Positions 25,692 through 35,512 are shown, numbered from the stretch's first letter. The stretch is 64,000 nucleotides of DNA from Minisyncoccota bacterium (GCA_018657765.1 JABHWM010000018.1:186001-250000), one strand, 5' to 3'. Notes: generated from the sequence alone by a model not told the origin. Made by a program: numbers and translations.

Positions 25692-28112
25692 ATGAAAAAA
25701 AATAAAAACACTCATTCTAAAAATAAAAAAATAAAAAAAACAAGAAAAAAATCACTTTCAGATATCTCCAAAAAAGCTCTTCTTGGTAAAGCAGCCAATA
25801 AAAAAATAAAAAGTAAAAATATATTAAAAATAAAAAATATAACTAATCTAAAAAAATATCCATTAATTAAACAGTTTATTTCTTTCATTAAGAAATTTAT
25901 TAATAACTCACTTTTTCGTTACAGCATTCTTGCTATTTTCTTCTGTGGATTAGCAGTTTTTGCTTATTTTGTAAAAGACCTTCCTTCTCCTAGAAGACTT
26001 ACTTCTCAAGAAAATTTTGCAGTTAGCACCCAGATATTTGATAGAAATGGGCAGTTACTCTATGAGATCTATGCAGATGAAAACAGAATACCTATAAATA
26101 TAGAGGATCTACCGCCTCACGTTCTACAAGCTACTATTGCTATAGAAGATAAAAATTTCTATACACATTGGGGGTTTGATATCGAGGGAATTATCCGTGC
26201 TGCAAAAAATAACATCACCGGAGATAGCCTAGAAGGTGGATCAACAATCACCCAGCAACTGGTAAAAAATGCTTTACTTACCTCTGAAAAATCATTTCAA
26301 AGAAAAATAAAAGAAGTAACTCTCTCTGTAATGACAGAGGTTCTTTACTCAAAACAAGAAATTCTGGAAATGTACCTCAATTATATTTCCTATGGTGGAA
26401 CTGCCATCGGTATAGAATCTGCTTCAAGAAAATATTTTGATAAAAGTGCTAAAGATTTATCCGTAGCAGAAGCTAGTATCTTAGCTGGATTACCACAAGC
26501 ACCTAGCCTTTATTCTCCATTTGGCTCAAACCCAGAGAGGGCAAAAACACGCCAAGCAGAAGTTTTGCGTAGAATGAGTGAAGAAGGATATATAACACCA
26601 TTACAAGCAGAAAATGCAAAAACAGAAACATTGCAGTTTGCTCTAAAAAAAACCGATATCAGAGCTCCTCATTTTGTTTTCTATGTCAGAGATCTTCTCT
26701 ATGAAGAGTATGGCGAAGACATGGTCGAAAAAGGAGGTCTCAGAGTAACAACTAGCCTGGATATAGATCTTCAAGAAGCGGCTCAAGCTTCTCTGTCTGC
26801 AGAAATAAAAAGCTTAGAAAGACTTAGGGTTGGAAATGGAGCTGCTTTGGTAACAAAACCAAATACTGGAGAAATTCTAGCTATGATTGGTTCAAAAGAT
26901 TACTTTGCTACAGAAGAAGATGGTCAAGTAAATGTAACATTAGCTCGTAGGCAGCCAGGATCTTCAATCAAGCCTATTGTCTATGCAACGGCCTTTCAGG
27001 AAAAAACTCTTAATCCAGGAACAATTCTTTTAGATATTCCAACTTGTTTTAAAATGCCTGCTCAAAAAGACTATTGTCCCAAGAACTATACTGGAGACTT
27101 TAAAGGACCAGTCTCTGTTCGCAACTCACTGGGTAACTCTCTTAACATACCAGCTGTAAAAACCATTAGTACCATCGATGTGCCTACCTTTATGGATCAA
27201 GCACAAAAAATGGGAATTACTGGCTGGGAAGATCCTAGTAACTATGGACCTTCTATAGCTCTTGGAGGCGGTGAAGTAAGAATGATTGATATGGCTCAAG
27301 CTTTTGGTGTGCTATCAAACCAAGGAATAAAAGTTCCGCTTGTTCCTATTCTCAAAGTAGAAAACTATAAAAAAGATATTTTAGAGGAAGTCGATTTTGA
27401 TGAACGATTAGAAAACTTAAAAGACCTACAAGAAGATGAGTACTCATCAAAGCTAGGAAATCTAGAAAGAGTTATGGATGCTGCTCCAGCCTACTTAACC
27501 AGCCATATTATGCAAGATAACACTGCTAGAGTTTTAGCTTTTGGCTCTCACTCAGAACTTGTTATCCCGGGGCAAGTAGTTAGTGCAAAAACAGGGACAA
27601 CTAATGATCTGAAAGATAACTGGACTATTGGATTTACTCCTGAGTTTTTAACCATCAGCTGGGTAGGAAACAATGATAATACCTCAATGAGTTATGTAGC
27701 TTCTGGTGTAACTGGAGCTGCTCCTATATTTAATGACATTATGAGCTACATCCTTCAGGAACAAGAACCAATCTGGCAAGATAAACCAGAGAGTGTCATT
27801 AAAGGACCTATCTGCGTATCTGGTTTTCCCCCAGAGCTCAATGAAGAATCTTGTACAACTGTTGGGGAAGAATACTATTGGAAAGAAGGAAACCCTTCTT
27901 TATCTTCAAAAACAACAAAAGAAGTCTGGATTAGACCAGAAACAGGATTACCCCCTGAATATGGAGAAATAGTAGATGGCTTAGTCCTTGAAATAAAAAC
28001 TGTTTATCAAGATCCTATCACCCAACTCTACTGTGAAGATTGTGCTAGACCAGTCGATGAAGAAGGAAAAACCATTTACGAAAAACACTACGTAGAACAA
28101 CCGAATCCTTAA
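25692..28112 (+). CDS. Class A penicillin-binding protein (PBP1A type), second paralog
   Basis: 806 residues from ATG 25692 (an in-frame TTG at 25683 is less likely). Lys/Asn-rich cytoplasmic tail of ~80 residues without AT-hooks, one membrane helix (YSILAIFFCGLAVFAYFV), GT51 domain (IEDKNFYTHWGF, GGSTITQQLVKN, LEMYLNYISYGG), transpeptidase domain (PGSSIKP, SLN, KTGTTN), then a C-terminal extension of ~90 residues with paired Cys (CVSGF...C; YCEDC). It polymerises and cross-links peptidoglycan. It shares the whole catalytic part with the gene at 17801; both are expected to be active as all key motifs are intact. Confidence 0.95.
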   Translation: MKKNKNTHSKNKKIKKTRKKSLSDISKKALLGKAANKKIKSKNILKIKNITNLKKYPLIKQFISFIKKFINNSLFRYSILAIFFCGLAVFAYFVKDLPSPRRLTSQENFAVSTQIFDRNGQLLYEIYADENRIPINIEDLPPHVLQATIAIEDKNFYTHWGFDIEGIIRAAKNNITGDSLEGGSTITQQLVKNALLTSEKSFQRKIKEVTLSVMTEVLYSKQEILEMYLNYISYGGTAIGIESASRKYFDKSAKDLSVAEASILAGLPQAPSLYSPFGSNPERAKTRQAEVLRRMSEEGYITPLQAENAKTETLQFALKKTDIRAPHFVFYVRDLLYEEYGEDMVEKGGLRVTTSLDIDLQEAAQASLSAEIKSLERLRVGNGAALVTKPNTGEILAMIGSKDYFATEEDGQVNVTLARRQPGSSIKPIVYATAFQEKTLNPGTILLDIPTCFKMPAQKDYCPKNYTGDFKGPVSVRNSLGNSLNIPAVKTISTIDVPTFMDQAQKMGITGWEDPSNYGPSIALGGGEVRMIDMAQAFGVLSNQGIKVPLVPILKVENYKKDILEEVDFDERLENLKDLQEDEYSSKLGNLERVMDAAPAYLTSHIMQDNTARVLAFGSHSELVIPGQVVSAKTGTTNDLKDNWTIGFTPEFLTISWVGNNDNTSMSYVASGVTGAAPIFNDIMSYILQEQEPIWQDKPESVIKGPICVSGFPPELNEESCTTVGEEYYWKEGNPSLSSKTTKEVWIRPETGLPPEYGEIVDGLVLEIKTVYQDPITQLYCEDCARPVDEEGKTIYEKHYVEQPNP

Positions 28113-28195
28113 AGTATAATAAACTCACTAAAAATATAGTATATTGAAAGTTAAGATACTTCTTTTACAGTAGGAATACTGAATTAAATAAGTCT

Positions 28196-29395
28196 GTGAA
28201 AAAAATAATAAACCGACTGCTACTGCTCAGTCTTGCAATATTGGTAGGAATACTGATATTTACAGATATCCCATTACTTTCACCTTTTACAGAAAATGAA
28301 TTATCTAGTTTCTTACTAAAAAAGACATCAACTCAAAAAAAAATATATGGTTTTCTTCCATACTGGAATATAAATAAAGTAACTCTACAAGAAGAACTAA
28401 CTCACTTAGCCTATTTTTCTCTTTCAATAAATAGTGATGGTAGTTTTAAGACACATCAAGGAAGTAACTTAGAACCAGGATTTAATAAATTACAGTCAGG
28501 TAAATTCTCTGAACTAATAGAACCTATTGATAATAGTAAAATAAAAACAAATATTGTTTTATCCCTCTTTTCAAATAAAGACATAAAACTTTTCTTAGCT
28601 TCAGAAGAAGCCCAAGCTAAATTTTTAAATTCTTTAGACTCACTACTTTTAGCCCATCCTTTTTCTGGAGTAAATATAGATATTGAATATGATGGTGAAG
28701 CTTCTCAAGAACTTAGGGATCAATACACGGAATTTATAAAAAAAACATCTCTGCATTTACAGTCAAAATATAAAAACATGGAATTAAGCGTAGATATGTA
28801 TGCCGCTGCAGCTAGTAAAAATATGATTTGGGATGTATCAGAAATTCACCCTTTTGTATCTTACATTATAGTTATGGCTTATGATTTCCATAGATCATCA
28901 TCTGCTCAAGCTGGACCAGTTGCTCCTCTTTTTAATAAAGAAAATAGTTGGAAAGAGAGTATTCATTCATATCTGAAAGATTTTGCAAAAAAAGTCCCCA
29001 CAAAAAAAATTCTCCTAGGAATTCCTTTTTATGGATATGAATGGCAAACAACAACTAGAGAGCCACAGTCTTTCACTTATCCTCAATCTGGATCTACAGC
29101 TAGTTATCAAAGAATTAAGGAGTTATTAGAAAAAAAATCAGAGTTAAAAATTCAAGAACATTGGGACAAAAATGCCCTAGAACCTTACCTAACTTATGAA
29201 GAAGATAATAAAATATTTACTGTGTACTATGAAAACGCAGAATCAATTACTTACAAGCTAGATTATGTAAACCAACTAAACCTAGCAGGAATCGCTATTT
29301 GGTCTTTGGGATACGAAGGAAATTCAAGAGATTTGTGGGATGTTATTCAACAGAGTCTACTTCATGAGCCAACCACCAACTCCATAGTCCAGTAA
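28196..29395 (+). CDS. Exported GH18-family glycoside hydrolase
   Basis: 399 residues with an N-terminal signal anchor (LLLLSLAILVGILIFTDIPLL). KKIYGFLPYWN starts the barrel, GVNIDIEYDG is the GH18 catalytic strand (consensus DGxDxDxE), YIIVMAYDFH and LLGIPFYGYEW are later strands and GIAIWSLGYE the last. The catalytic Glu and nearest Asp are kept, but the two earlier Asp positions are Ser and Asn. Closest in style to spore-cortex and peptidoglycan-type GH18 enzymes (YaaH/SleL-like). GTG start. Its 3' end overlaps the convergent FN3 gene by 53 bp. It probably acts in wall remodelling next to the PBP gene. Confidence 0.85.
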   Translation: MKKIINRLLLLSLAILVGILIFTDIPLLSPFTENELSSFLLKKTSTQKKIYGFLPYWNINKVTLQEELTHLAYFSLSINSDGSFKTHQGSNLEPGFNKLQSGKFSELIEPIDNSKIKTNIVLSLFSNKDIKLFLASEEAQAKFLNSLDSLLLAHPFSGVNIDIEYDGEASQELRDQYTEFIKKTSLHLQSKYKNMELSVDMYAAAASKNMIWDVSEIHPFVSYIIVMAYDFHRSSSAQAGPVAPLFNKENSWKESIHSYLKDFAKKVPTKKILLGIPFYGYEWQTTTREPQSFTYPQSGSTASYQRIKELLEKKSELKIQEHWDKNALEPYLTYEEDNKIFTVYYENAESITYKLDYVNQLNLAGIAIWSLGYEGNSRDLWDVIQQSLLHEPTTNSIVQ

Positions 29396-30857
29396 ACATA
29401 AAGAATAATCCACCAATAATCAAAGCTACAGTATTTCCAACTGAACCTGATTTATAAGTCCCACTATCTGTAGAAACAATTGCCGAACGAGTTGCTGGTG
29501 TTACAGAAGCAGTTGCTTCTACGACTGGAGTAGGAGTTGTTTCTAGAGGAAAAGGATTTCCAGATCCAAAAGGAGATGTATTCTCTGCAAAAGCATCTGT
29601 AGCCTGAACTAAGAATGTCTGTGTCTGAGTAACTGTTTCACCACTAGTAGGATCTACATAGCTAAAGGTTACTGTATGTTCACCAGGATCTAGAATCTTT
29701 TTTAACTCGATTAAGTTCAAAGTAAAATCACCATCACTATCAGCTGTTAAAGTTTCTATGACTTCTGCATCAGAATGAACCTCTATAGAAACTTCGACAT
29801 TAGGAGCTGCTGTTCCTTTTATAATCGGCTGAGTCACCATCACTGGTTTTTCTGTAGCTTCAACTTCAGAAAGATCCAAGACTTCTAAAGCAACTTCTGC
29901 TGCAATAGTCTCTAAAGTTGATTCACTATTTTCCAAAGGAATTTCATCAGCACCTGCTTCTTCATCTAGAAAACTAGTTAGAGATTCTAAGCCTCCTCCT
30001 TGAGCAGAAGCAGATACTTTTTCTGCTATATCTGAAGCTGACTCTTGAGGAATAACTGCCTCATTAACAGGATTAACTCCAGTATTTTGTATTTGAGGAC
30101 TTTGTCCTAAAACTACTTCTGGAACAGGTTGAGAATTTGCAATTTTATTTGAAAAACTAGATACTTTCGTTGGTTCAACACCCTGAACAACAATATTTAT
30201 TTGATTATCATCAGTTAACTCCATATATCCAGAACCATCTAGTTTACGAGCATTTGATAATGCCAATGCCCAACTTCCAGAAGATTTAATCAAAGTAGAC
30301 ATCTCTCCAATTCCATCGACCTTAACAAACACCACACTACCCTGAGCAGGCGCTCCTGCCTCAGTAGAAACTGTTCCATAAACTGTTTTATTAGTTGGAG
30401 GAGCTCCAGCTGGAGTTGCTAATGTTTTTACAGAAAAAGGAACTCCATTATTATCAAAACCAGAACCAGAAGCAGTTCCAAGGTTATAACTATAGTTTGT
30501 GTTTGGAGTCAGGCCTCTTACAGTAACATGATGTAACCGATAATTACCCACAGAACCAGATAACTGATCTCTGTCATCACTAGATTGAGATTTCAAAGAA
30601 TTTGCACTTGTACCAAACTTTACAAAACCATTAGTGCTCTCATCTGTATAGAAAACAACAGTAAATGATTTATCTGTAAGATTAGTGACTTTGACATTTT
30701 TTGGAGTTGTTTGAGGTGTTGCTCTAGGAGCAAAAACACCTGTTCCATCACCAAACATTAAAAGACCAGCTACCAAAGAAACAATTAAAATACCAAGACC
30801 TAAGAGGGTCGGTATTTGTTTTTTTCCTAAAGATGTTTTTTTGACAGTGTTTTTCAT
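29343..30857 (-). CDS. Surface protein with fibronectin type III-like domain and two membrane anchors
   Basis: 504 residues from ATG 30857. N-terminal helix (IPTLLGLGILIVSLVAGLLMF), then a fibronectin III-like domain (PKNVKVTNLTDKSFTVVFYT ... LHHVTVRGLTPNTNYSYNL), a carboxypeptidase-regulatory-like beta domain, an acidic Glu/Ala-rich low-complexity stretch, a second Ig-like domain (PIIKGTAAPNVEVSIEV ... GEHTVTFSYVD), a Thr/Pro linker and a C-terminal helix (VALIIGGLFFMFTGLWSWWLA). It lies downstream of pilN-pilO on the same strand, so a role in the pilus or envelope is likely. Long tail-to-tail overlap with the GH18 gene. Confidence 0.75.
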   Translation of the reverse strand: MKNTVKKTSLGKKQIPTLLGLGILIVSLVAGLLMFGDGTGVFAPRATPQTTPKNVKVTNLTDKSFTVVFYTDESTNGFVKFGTSANSLKSQSSDDRDQLSGSVGNYRLHHVTVRGLTPNTNYSYNLGTASGSGFDNNGVPFSVKTLATPAGAPPTNKTVYGTVSTEAGAPAQGSVVFVKVDGIGEMSTLIKSSGSWALALSNARKLDGSGYMELTDDNQINIVVQGVEPTKVSSFSNKIANSQPVPEVVLGQSPQIQNTGVNPVNEAVIPQESASDIAEKVSASAQGGGLESLTSFLDEEAGADEIPLENSESTLETIAAEVALEVLDLSEVEATEKPVMVTQPIIKGTAAPNVEVSIEVHSDAEVIETLTADSDGDFTLNLIELKKILDPGEHTVTFSYVDPTSGETVTQTQTFLVQATDAFAENTSPFGSGNPFPLETTPTPVVEATASVTPATRSAIVSTDSGTYKSGSVGNTVALIIGGLFFMFTGLWSWWLAHEVDSVE

Positions 30858-30964
30858 ATAAAACAAAGATGCTGCTGCACTCCTGACAATACTCTAGAGA
30901 AATTTTGATCAAATCACAAGGCGAAGAAAACATGAAACCTAGTGAGTTTATACTCAAGAAAAAA

Positions 30965-31315
30965 TTACTTTAAAACACCTTCTTGAGTTGCCTCTTCAAC
31001 TCCTACTCTTAAATCTATTTTTTCTACATCTCCAGCATCCTGATAAAAGCCATAGATAGGGAAATCTTGAAGTTCATAATCTTGAAACTGTCTCTTTTGC
31101 TCTAACTTTTCTAAAGTCGCTATGTCTATATTCGGAGATAAAGGTGCAGACAACTTTTTTTGTTCTGGAGTAATCCCTAGTTTTTGTTGTGAAGAAAACA
31201 TACCCAAACCAATCCAAAAAATGATAATCACAAATAAAAACAACAGAATAATTAAGAACTCTTTTCGGTGTCGTAACTTTTTGAACTGATCTTGAAATGC
31301 ATTGCTATTTGCCAT
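30965..31315 (-). CDS. Pilus-operon single-pass membrane protein
   Basis: 116 residues: basic N-terminus (KKLRHRKEF), one membrane helix (LIILLFLFVIIIFWIGLGMF), and an extracytoplasmic tail of ~70 residues ending EEATQEGVLK. It starts one base after pilO ends, so it is translationally linked to it. By position it could replace PilP, the small inner-membrane partner of PilN-PilO in type IV pili, but I see no PilP sequence motif or lipobox. Function inferred from context only. Confidence 0.6.
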   Translation of the reverse strand: MANSNAFQDQFKKLRHRKEFLIILLFLFVIIIFWIGLGMFSSQQKLGITPEQKKLSAPLSPNIDIATLEKLEQKRQFQDYELQDFPIYGFYQDAGDVEKIDLRVGVEEATQEGVLK

Positions 31316-31939
31316 TTATTCCTTTTCTCCAAAATAAGGAGCCGAAACTAGTAAACTAGCTTCTAGAGATTTCTGACCTCTATTATCCTCTGTAGCAAAA
31401 GTTATTCTCTCCATTATAAAACTTCTCCTAGAGTTTCTTAATTCTTCTACAAAACCTCTAATAGAACTATATTCGCCAGCAACATTAACCTGAATAGGTA
31501 AAGCTTTTCTTTCTAATTGAGCCAGTGGAGTATCTAATAAAGGATCCTCTGGAATTTCCAGTAGAGTCATAGAGTTAATAACAAGATTTTGTTCACTAGC
31601 TACCTTTTCTAAAATCTTCAAAGTAGTTGTTACTTCTCCACCCAGAGGTAAAGACTCTTCTAAGATATAAACTCTATCCTGAATATTAAGAAATTGAGCC
31701 TGAGCTGCAGTTAGAGCAGCTACTTTTTGAGCCATTTGAGTATCTAGTTTTCTTTTATCTTCTATTTCTTTAACCAAATCTGACATGGTCAAAAGAGTTG
31801 GCCTGATAGCAAACACTGCAAAGAAAATAACAACTGAAACCGAGAGAAAAAGTTCAAAAGAAACAACAGCAATAGGATTGTGATAAAAAGAATCCAAGAG
31901 TTTTCGCAGTTGTTCTTGTCGATTATTTTTAGGTGGCAT
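31316..31939 (-). CDS. pilO: PilO-like type IV pilus assembly protein
   Basis: 207 residues: basic N-terminus, a single helix (ELFLSVSVVIFFAVFAIRPTL), coiled coil (VKEIEDKRKLDTQMAQKVAALTA), then a ferredoxin-like periplasmic domain with ILEKVASEQNLVINSMTL and YSSIRGFVEELRNSRRSFIMERI. This is the classic PilO layout. With PilN it forms the inner-membrane alignment complex of type IVa pili. It lies 7 bp after pilN. Confidence 0.82.
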   Translation of the reverse strand: MPPKNNRQEQLRKLLDSFYHNPIAVVSFELFLSVSVVIFFAVFAIRPTLLTMSDLVKEIEDKRKLDTQMAQKVAALTAAQAQFLNIQDRVYILEESLPLGGEVTTTLKILEKVASEQNLVINSMTLLEIPEDPLLDTPLAQLERKALPIQVNVAGEYSSIRGFVEELRNSRRSFIMERITFATEDNRGQKSLEASLLVSAPYFGEKE

Positions 31940-31946
31940 ACTTTAT

Positions 31947-32546
31947 TTACTTACTTTTTACTGTATTTGTTTTTTTAACTGCTTTTTGAGTAACTACTTC
32001 TTGAGTTTGAGCTGTTAGTTGAAACGAAAAACCAGAGCTCTGAGAACTTTCAGATTCAATATTACTAACAACTATACTGTGAAAATCTTTAGATATTTGC
32101 AAATTATTAATTAATACATTCAATGATTTTTGAGAAGAGACAGCTCCTTTTAAAGCAACTTTTTCTGGATAAATAACTAACTCTTCCAACTCAACACCAG
32201 AAGGAATAACTTCTGCAAGAGAAGGAAAAGTGTCTACAATATTTCCCTCTTGTTCTATCTGTTGATATTGATCAAGTCTTTCCTGAACATCTCTAACTTC
32301 CTGCTCAAAATCACCGTATGACCCAATCACTGCTTCTTTTTGAAAAATATCTCTATTCAGATCAGTAACTTGCCTATCAAGATAAAAACGAGTCACAAAA
32401 CTAAGCACAACAATCAACTCTGTAAACATCACAATATAACGACCTGCAGATAGAGCCCACTTCAAACCACGCCCCAAAAGAGTTTCAAAAAATGGATCCT
32501 TAGGAACAAGATTTATATTAATAGTAGCTGTTTTAGTAGATTTCAT
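31947..32546 (-). CDS. pilN: PilN-like type IV pilus assembly protein
   Basis: 199 residues. The conserved INLVPKDPF near the N-terminus is the PilN segment that binds PilM on the cytoplasmic side; a membrane helix follows (RYIVMFTELIVVLSFVTRFYL), then a coiled coil (NRDIFQKEAVIGSYGDFEQEVRD) and a periplasmic domain (SGVELEELVIYPEKVALKGAV). First of the pilN-pilO-small protein-FN3 group. No PilM, pilin or ATPase gene is in the window, so the rest of the machine is elsewhere. Confidence 0.83.
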   Translation of the reverse strand: MKSTKTATININLVPKDPFFETLLGRGLKWALSAGRYIVMFTELIVVLSFVTRFYLDRQVTDLNRDIFQKEAVIGSYGDFEQEVRDVQERLDQYQQIEQEGNIVDTFPSLAEVIPSGVELEELVIYPEKVALKGAVSSQKSLNVLINNLQISKDFHSIVVSNIESESSQSSGFSFQLTAQTQEVVTQKAVKKTNTVKSK

Positions 32547-32613
32547 ACGGGCAGAGACTTATTCCATTGTAAGCTGTTTATCGTCTGTCTACAAGAAAAG
32601 ACCTAATCAAGAA

Positions 32614-34302
32614 CTAGACATCACTTCCATCAGCCACTGTGTCTACAAGAATTTCTTTAGAATTAGCCAATAAAGGCCTCCACTTACTTACTGCAGAGAA
32701 AATTTTTGTTAAATAACCTAACTCTTTAACATCGAAAAGATATGAAAAATAAATATAAACCAGCATACCAATTGTTCCTGTAGAGAAGGTTAAAGCTATA
32801 AGCTCTAAAGTTCTTGAAGTATCGAACACGACTTCATCTAGAATTCTGAAAGGTAAATATAAAAACACTGCCATTAAAAATCCAGAAACTAACATTTTTA
32901 ATTGTGGCCACCAGAATGTTTTTGTAGTAAAACACTTTGTCTCTGCATGGAGAGCAAAAATAAAAAGAATAAGTTCTAAATAAGCACTAACAGTCGTTGC
33001 CCAAGCTAATCCTAAAACACCAAAATCTGTAAAATACACAAAAATGCCACTAACCACAAAATATAAAATAACTGTAGTCAAAGTAATAAAAAATGGAACT
33101 TTAGTGTTTTTCAAAGCATAAAAAGCTCGGATTAATAACTGAACCATTGCTTGAGCTGCTACTGAAATAGCCAAGATAGCAACTACTTTTCCTGTCAAAA
33201 CAGTTGATTTCCAAGGAAAGTTATCTGCTCCAAAAACCAACCGAACAACTGGAATTCTAAGAATTAAAAGAAGCACTGAAGCAGGTAATGCAAAAAATGA
33301 GATTTGATGAAGTGATTGAACCACTAAAGATCCAAATCTTTTTTGTTTTTCATCCTCTGTCTCTTGAGATAAAAAAGGCAAAGAAGCCTGGCTAATAGGA
33401 ACTCCAAATAATCTAATAGGAATAGTCATCAAACGTAGTCCCAAACGAATCACCACAAAACTCAATCCCCCAATAGTAGTAGCAAAGAAACCTAAACCTA
33501 GATTTTTAATCTCAGAAATACCAATTGATAATATTCTTGGAGGCATAAGTGAAAAGAGTCTTCTCACTGACCAATTTTTTAAACCAAGCATAAACTTATA
33601 CTTAAAGCCAAGTTTTTTGACAGAAGGTAACTGAACAGCCATGTGCAGGAAAGCCCCCAAAATAACACCTACCCCTGCTGAATAAATACCCATTACATCT
33701 TTAAACAAGATAACTCCCAAAATAATTCCAAAATTATAAAAAACAGGTGCTGCTGCAGATACAATAAATCTTTGATAAGACTGTAGTACCCCCGTTAGAA
33801 AATTAGAAACAGCAAAGAAAAGCTGGGAGAATAACATTAATCTAGTCAAACCAACAGCAATCTCTACTTGTTGTGGAGTAAATTCAGATCCAGTTCTCAA
33901 TATGGTAAGAGGTTCAGCAAAAAAAGCAACAAAACTAGCAACAACTACAAAAATAAGAATTAAAATATTCATTACTGAAGATGTGAACTTGAACGCTTCT
34001 TCTTGGCTTTTTTTCTTTAAATCTGTAAAAATAGGAATAAAAGCTGCCGAAACTGCTCCTAAAACAATTAATTGAAATAGTAAGTCTGGAATCTGAAAGG
34101 CAATCTGAAAAGCTTCATAAGCTTGCTGTGTCTCTAAAGAATCAAAAAATGAAGAAATTAATAAACGTTCTCTTAATAATCCAGCTAGAGAAGATGTGAT
34201 ATTAGCCAAAGTAATAATAAAAGCTGCAGAAAGAATAGATGTCTGTTTTTTTTCTAGCCACTTGGTATTTTTAGTTAAAAATTTAGAAATATTAATAAAC
34301 AT
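32614..34302 (-). CDS. murJ: Lipid II flippase MurJ
   Basis: 562 residues with about 14 membrane helices. N-terminal LANITSSLAGLLRERLL is the MurJ signature, followed by IAFQIPDLLFQLIVLGAVSAAFIPIF and later LGLRLMTIPIRLFGVPISQASLPFLS and IRAFYALKNTKVPFF, all conserved in the MviN/MurJ family. It flips lipid II across the membrane for the PBPs encoded nearby. Lies 11 bp downstream of the small MFS-like gene and probably in one transcript with it. Confidence 0.95.
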   Translation of the reverse strand: MFINISKFLTKNTKWLEKKQTSILSAAFIITLANITSSLAGLLRERLLISSFFDSLETQQAYEAFQIAFQIPDLLFQLIVLGAVSAAFIPIFTDLKKKSQEEAFKFTSSVMNILILIFVVVASFVAFFAEPLTILRTGSEFTPQQVEIAVGLTRLMLFSQLFFAVSNFLTGVLQSYQRFIVSAAAPVFYNFGIILGVILFKDVMGIYSAGVGVILGAFLHMAVQLPSVKKLGFKYKFMLGLKNWSVRRLFSLMPPRILSIGISEIKNLGLGFFATTIGGLSFVVIRLGLRLMTIPIRLFGVPISQASLPFLSQETEDEKQKRFGSLVVQSLHQISFFALPASVLLLILRIPVVRLVFGADNFPWKSTVLTGKVVAILAISVAAQAMVQLLIRAFYALKNTKVPFFITLTTVILYFVVSGIFVYFTDFGVLGLAWATTVSAYLELILFIFALHAETKCFTTKTFWWPQLKMLVSGFLMAVFLYLPFRILDEVVFDTSRTLELIALTFSTGTIGMLVYIYFSYLFDVKELGYLTKIFSAVSKWRPLLANSKEILVDTVADGSDV

Positions 34303-34312
34303 TGACCCTTAA

Positions 34313-34921
34313 TTAAATTGATTTTTCTTTTCTTAATGATAAAACAGGAAATCCACCAACAAACATTAATATTCCAGCAATCATAATTACAGCTCTAAAA
34401 CCATATATTTCACCAACAAAACCAGACAAAGCAGCCATGGCACCCATTACAACACCATATATCGCATCATTTACGCCTATAACTTGACCTTTTTTATCTG
34501 CTTCAATATGTGAAAAAAACAATATTTGCCATGCATTATTATCGAAAGATCTACAAACACCCAAGATAGCCATAACTAAATATAAATGCCAAAGATTGGT
34601 AGCAAAACCAAGACCGATATAAGACATTCCAGCAATAATACTTGCAAAAAACAAAGCCCAAATCTCATCTCTATATCCCTTATGTTCATCCAAAAATCTA
34701 CCAACTGAAGCTGTTGAAAGAGATGAAGCAAGTCTATAAATCATATAAGCAATTCCAACACTACTAGCTGAAGATCCTTCTATATATTGAGTAACAAACA
34801 AGGCTAATACTACTGAAACAAAGGTATCTCCCCCCCAATATAAAACATTATTTAAAGCAAGAACTTCAGTAATACTTGAGTACTTTGTAAATTTGAAAAA
34901 ATGGAGTGATCTTAGATGCAT
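34313..34921 (-). CDS. Half-size MFS-like transporter
   Basis: 202 residues from ATG 34921; an in-frame GTG at 34927 is closer to the TATAAT box and less likely. Six hydrophobic segments with the MFS loop 2-3 pattern GRFLDEHKGYRDEIW, i.e. one six-helix half of a normal 12-helix carrier. It may dimerise, or be a remnant. A second half is not found next to it: downstream is murJ. Substrate unknown. Confidence 0.6.
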   Translation of the reverse strand: MHLRSLHFFKFTKYSSITEVLALNNVLYWGGDTFVSVVLALFVTQYIEGSSASSVGIAYMIYRLASSLSTASVGRFLDEHKGYRDEIWALFFASIIAGMSYIGLGFATNLWHLYLVMAILGVCRSFDNNAWQILFFSHIEADKKGQVIGVNDAIYGVVMGAMAALSGFVGEIYGFRAVIMIAGILMFVGGFPVLSLRKEKSI

Positions 34922-34929
34922 AGACACTA

Positions 34930-34935
34930 ATTATA
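34930..34935 (-). promoter_or_regulatory. -10 hexamer for MFS-like/murJ transcript
   Basis: TATAAT on the minus strand, 8 bases before the ATG at 34921; leaderless arrangement. Confidence 0.5.
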
Positions 34936-35041
34936 GAACAAATAAGCACTCTATTAAACCGAGACTTATAAAATATATATCATCCGTTTTTTCCATCTTT
35001 ATTAATTAAATTAATTAAAACCAACACTCGAGAAATCTCGA

Positions 35042-35070
35042 TTGCTAAAACTTGTTCTCCCCTGTATAAT
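35042..35070 (+). promoter_or_regulatory. Promoter of rpsT
   Basis: TTGCTA (35042-35047), 17-bp spacer, TATAAT (35065-35070). The ATG of rpsT is 9 bases after the -10, so the transcript probably begins at or just before the start codon. Confidence 0.7.
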
Positions 35071-35079
35071 CCTCGGTCT

Positions 35080-35394
35080 ATGCCAATCCTACCTAATGCA
35101 AAAAAAGCTTTACGATCTAGCAAAAGAAAAGCAGCTAGAAATAAAGTTACAAAATCTAGAACTAAAACTGCTGTAGATAAAGTCCAGAAAACTCCAACTA
35201 TGGAACTCCTTTCTAAGGCTTACTCTGCTATTGATAAAGCTGTAAAACATAATATTTTTCATGCCAATAGAGCAGCTCACCTTAAAAACAAGCTTTCTAA
35301 ATTAGTAAAACCTACTAAAGTAGAAAAAGCAAAAAAAGCTGTTGTAAAAAAAGTAGCTAAAAAAACTACTACAAAAAAAACTGCTAAAAAATAA
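35080..35394 (+). CDS. rpsT: 30S ribosomal protein S20
   Basis: 104 residues against ~87 in Escherichia coli. Family pattern: MPILPNAKKALRSSKRKAARNK at the start, then helices with AYSAIDKAVKHNIFHANRAAHLKNKLSKLV. It binds 16S rRNA early in small-subunit assembly. The extra C-terminal ~25 residues are Lys/Ala/Thr only (KKVAKKTTTKKTAKK), like tails on other proteins in this window. Own promoter; lepA follows 118 bp later. Confidence 0.95.
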   Translation: MPILPNAKKALRSSKRKAARNKVTKSRTKTAVDKVQKTPTMELLSKAYSAIDKAVKHNIFHANRAAHLKNKLSKLVKPTKVEKAKKAVVKKVAKKTTTKKTAKK

Positions 35395-35512
35395 AAACTT
35401 TAACCATTGAGTTTTTACTTAATTTTTAATCAAGATTCTGTGAGTATTTAAATTATTCTATCTATAGACATAGAAATGATGTATCAATAGAATTATCTAT
35501 AATAAAAAAATC

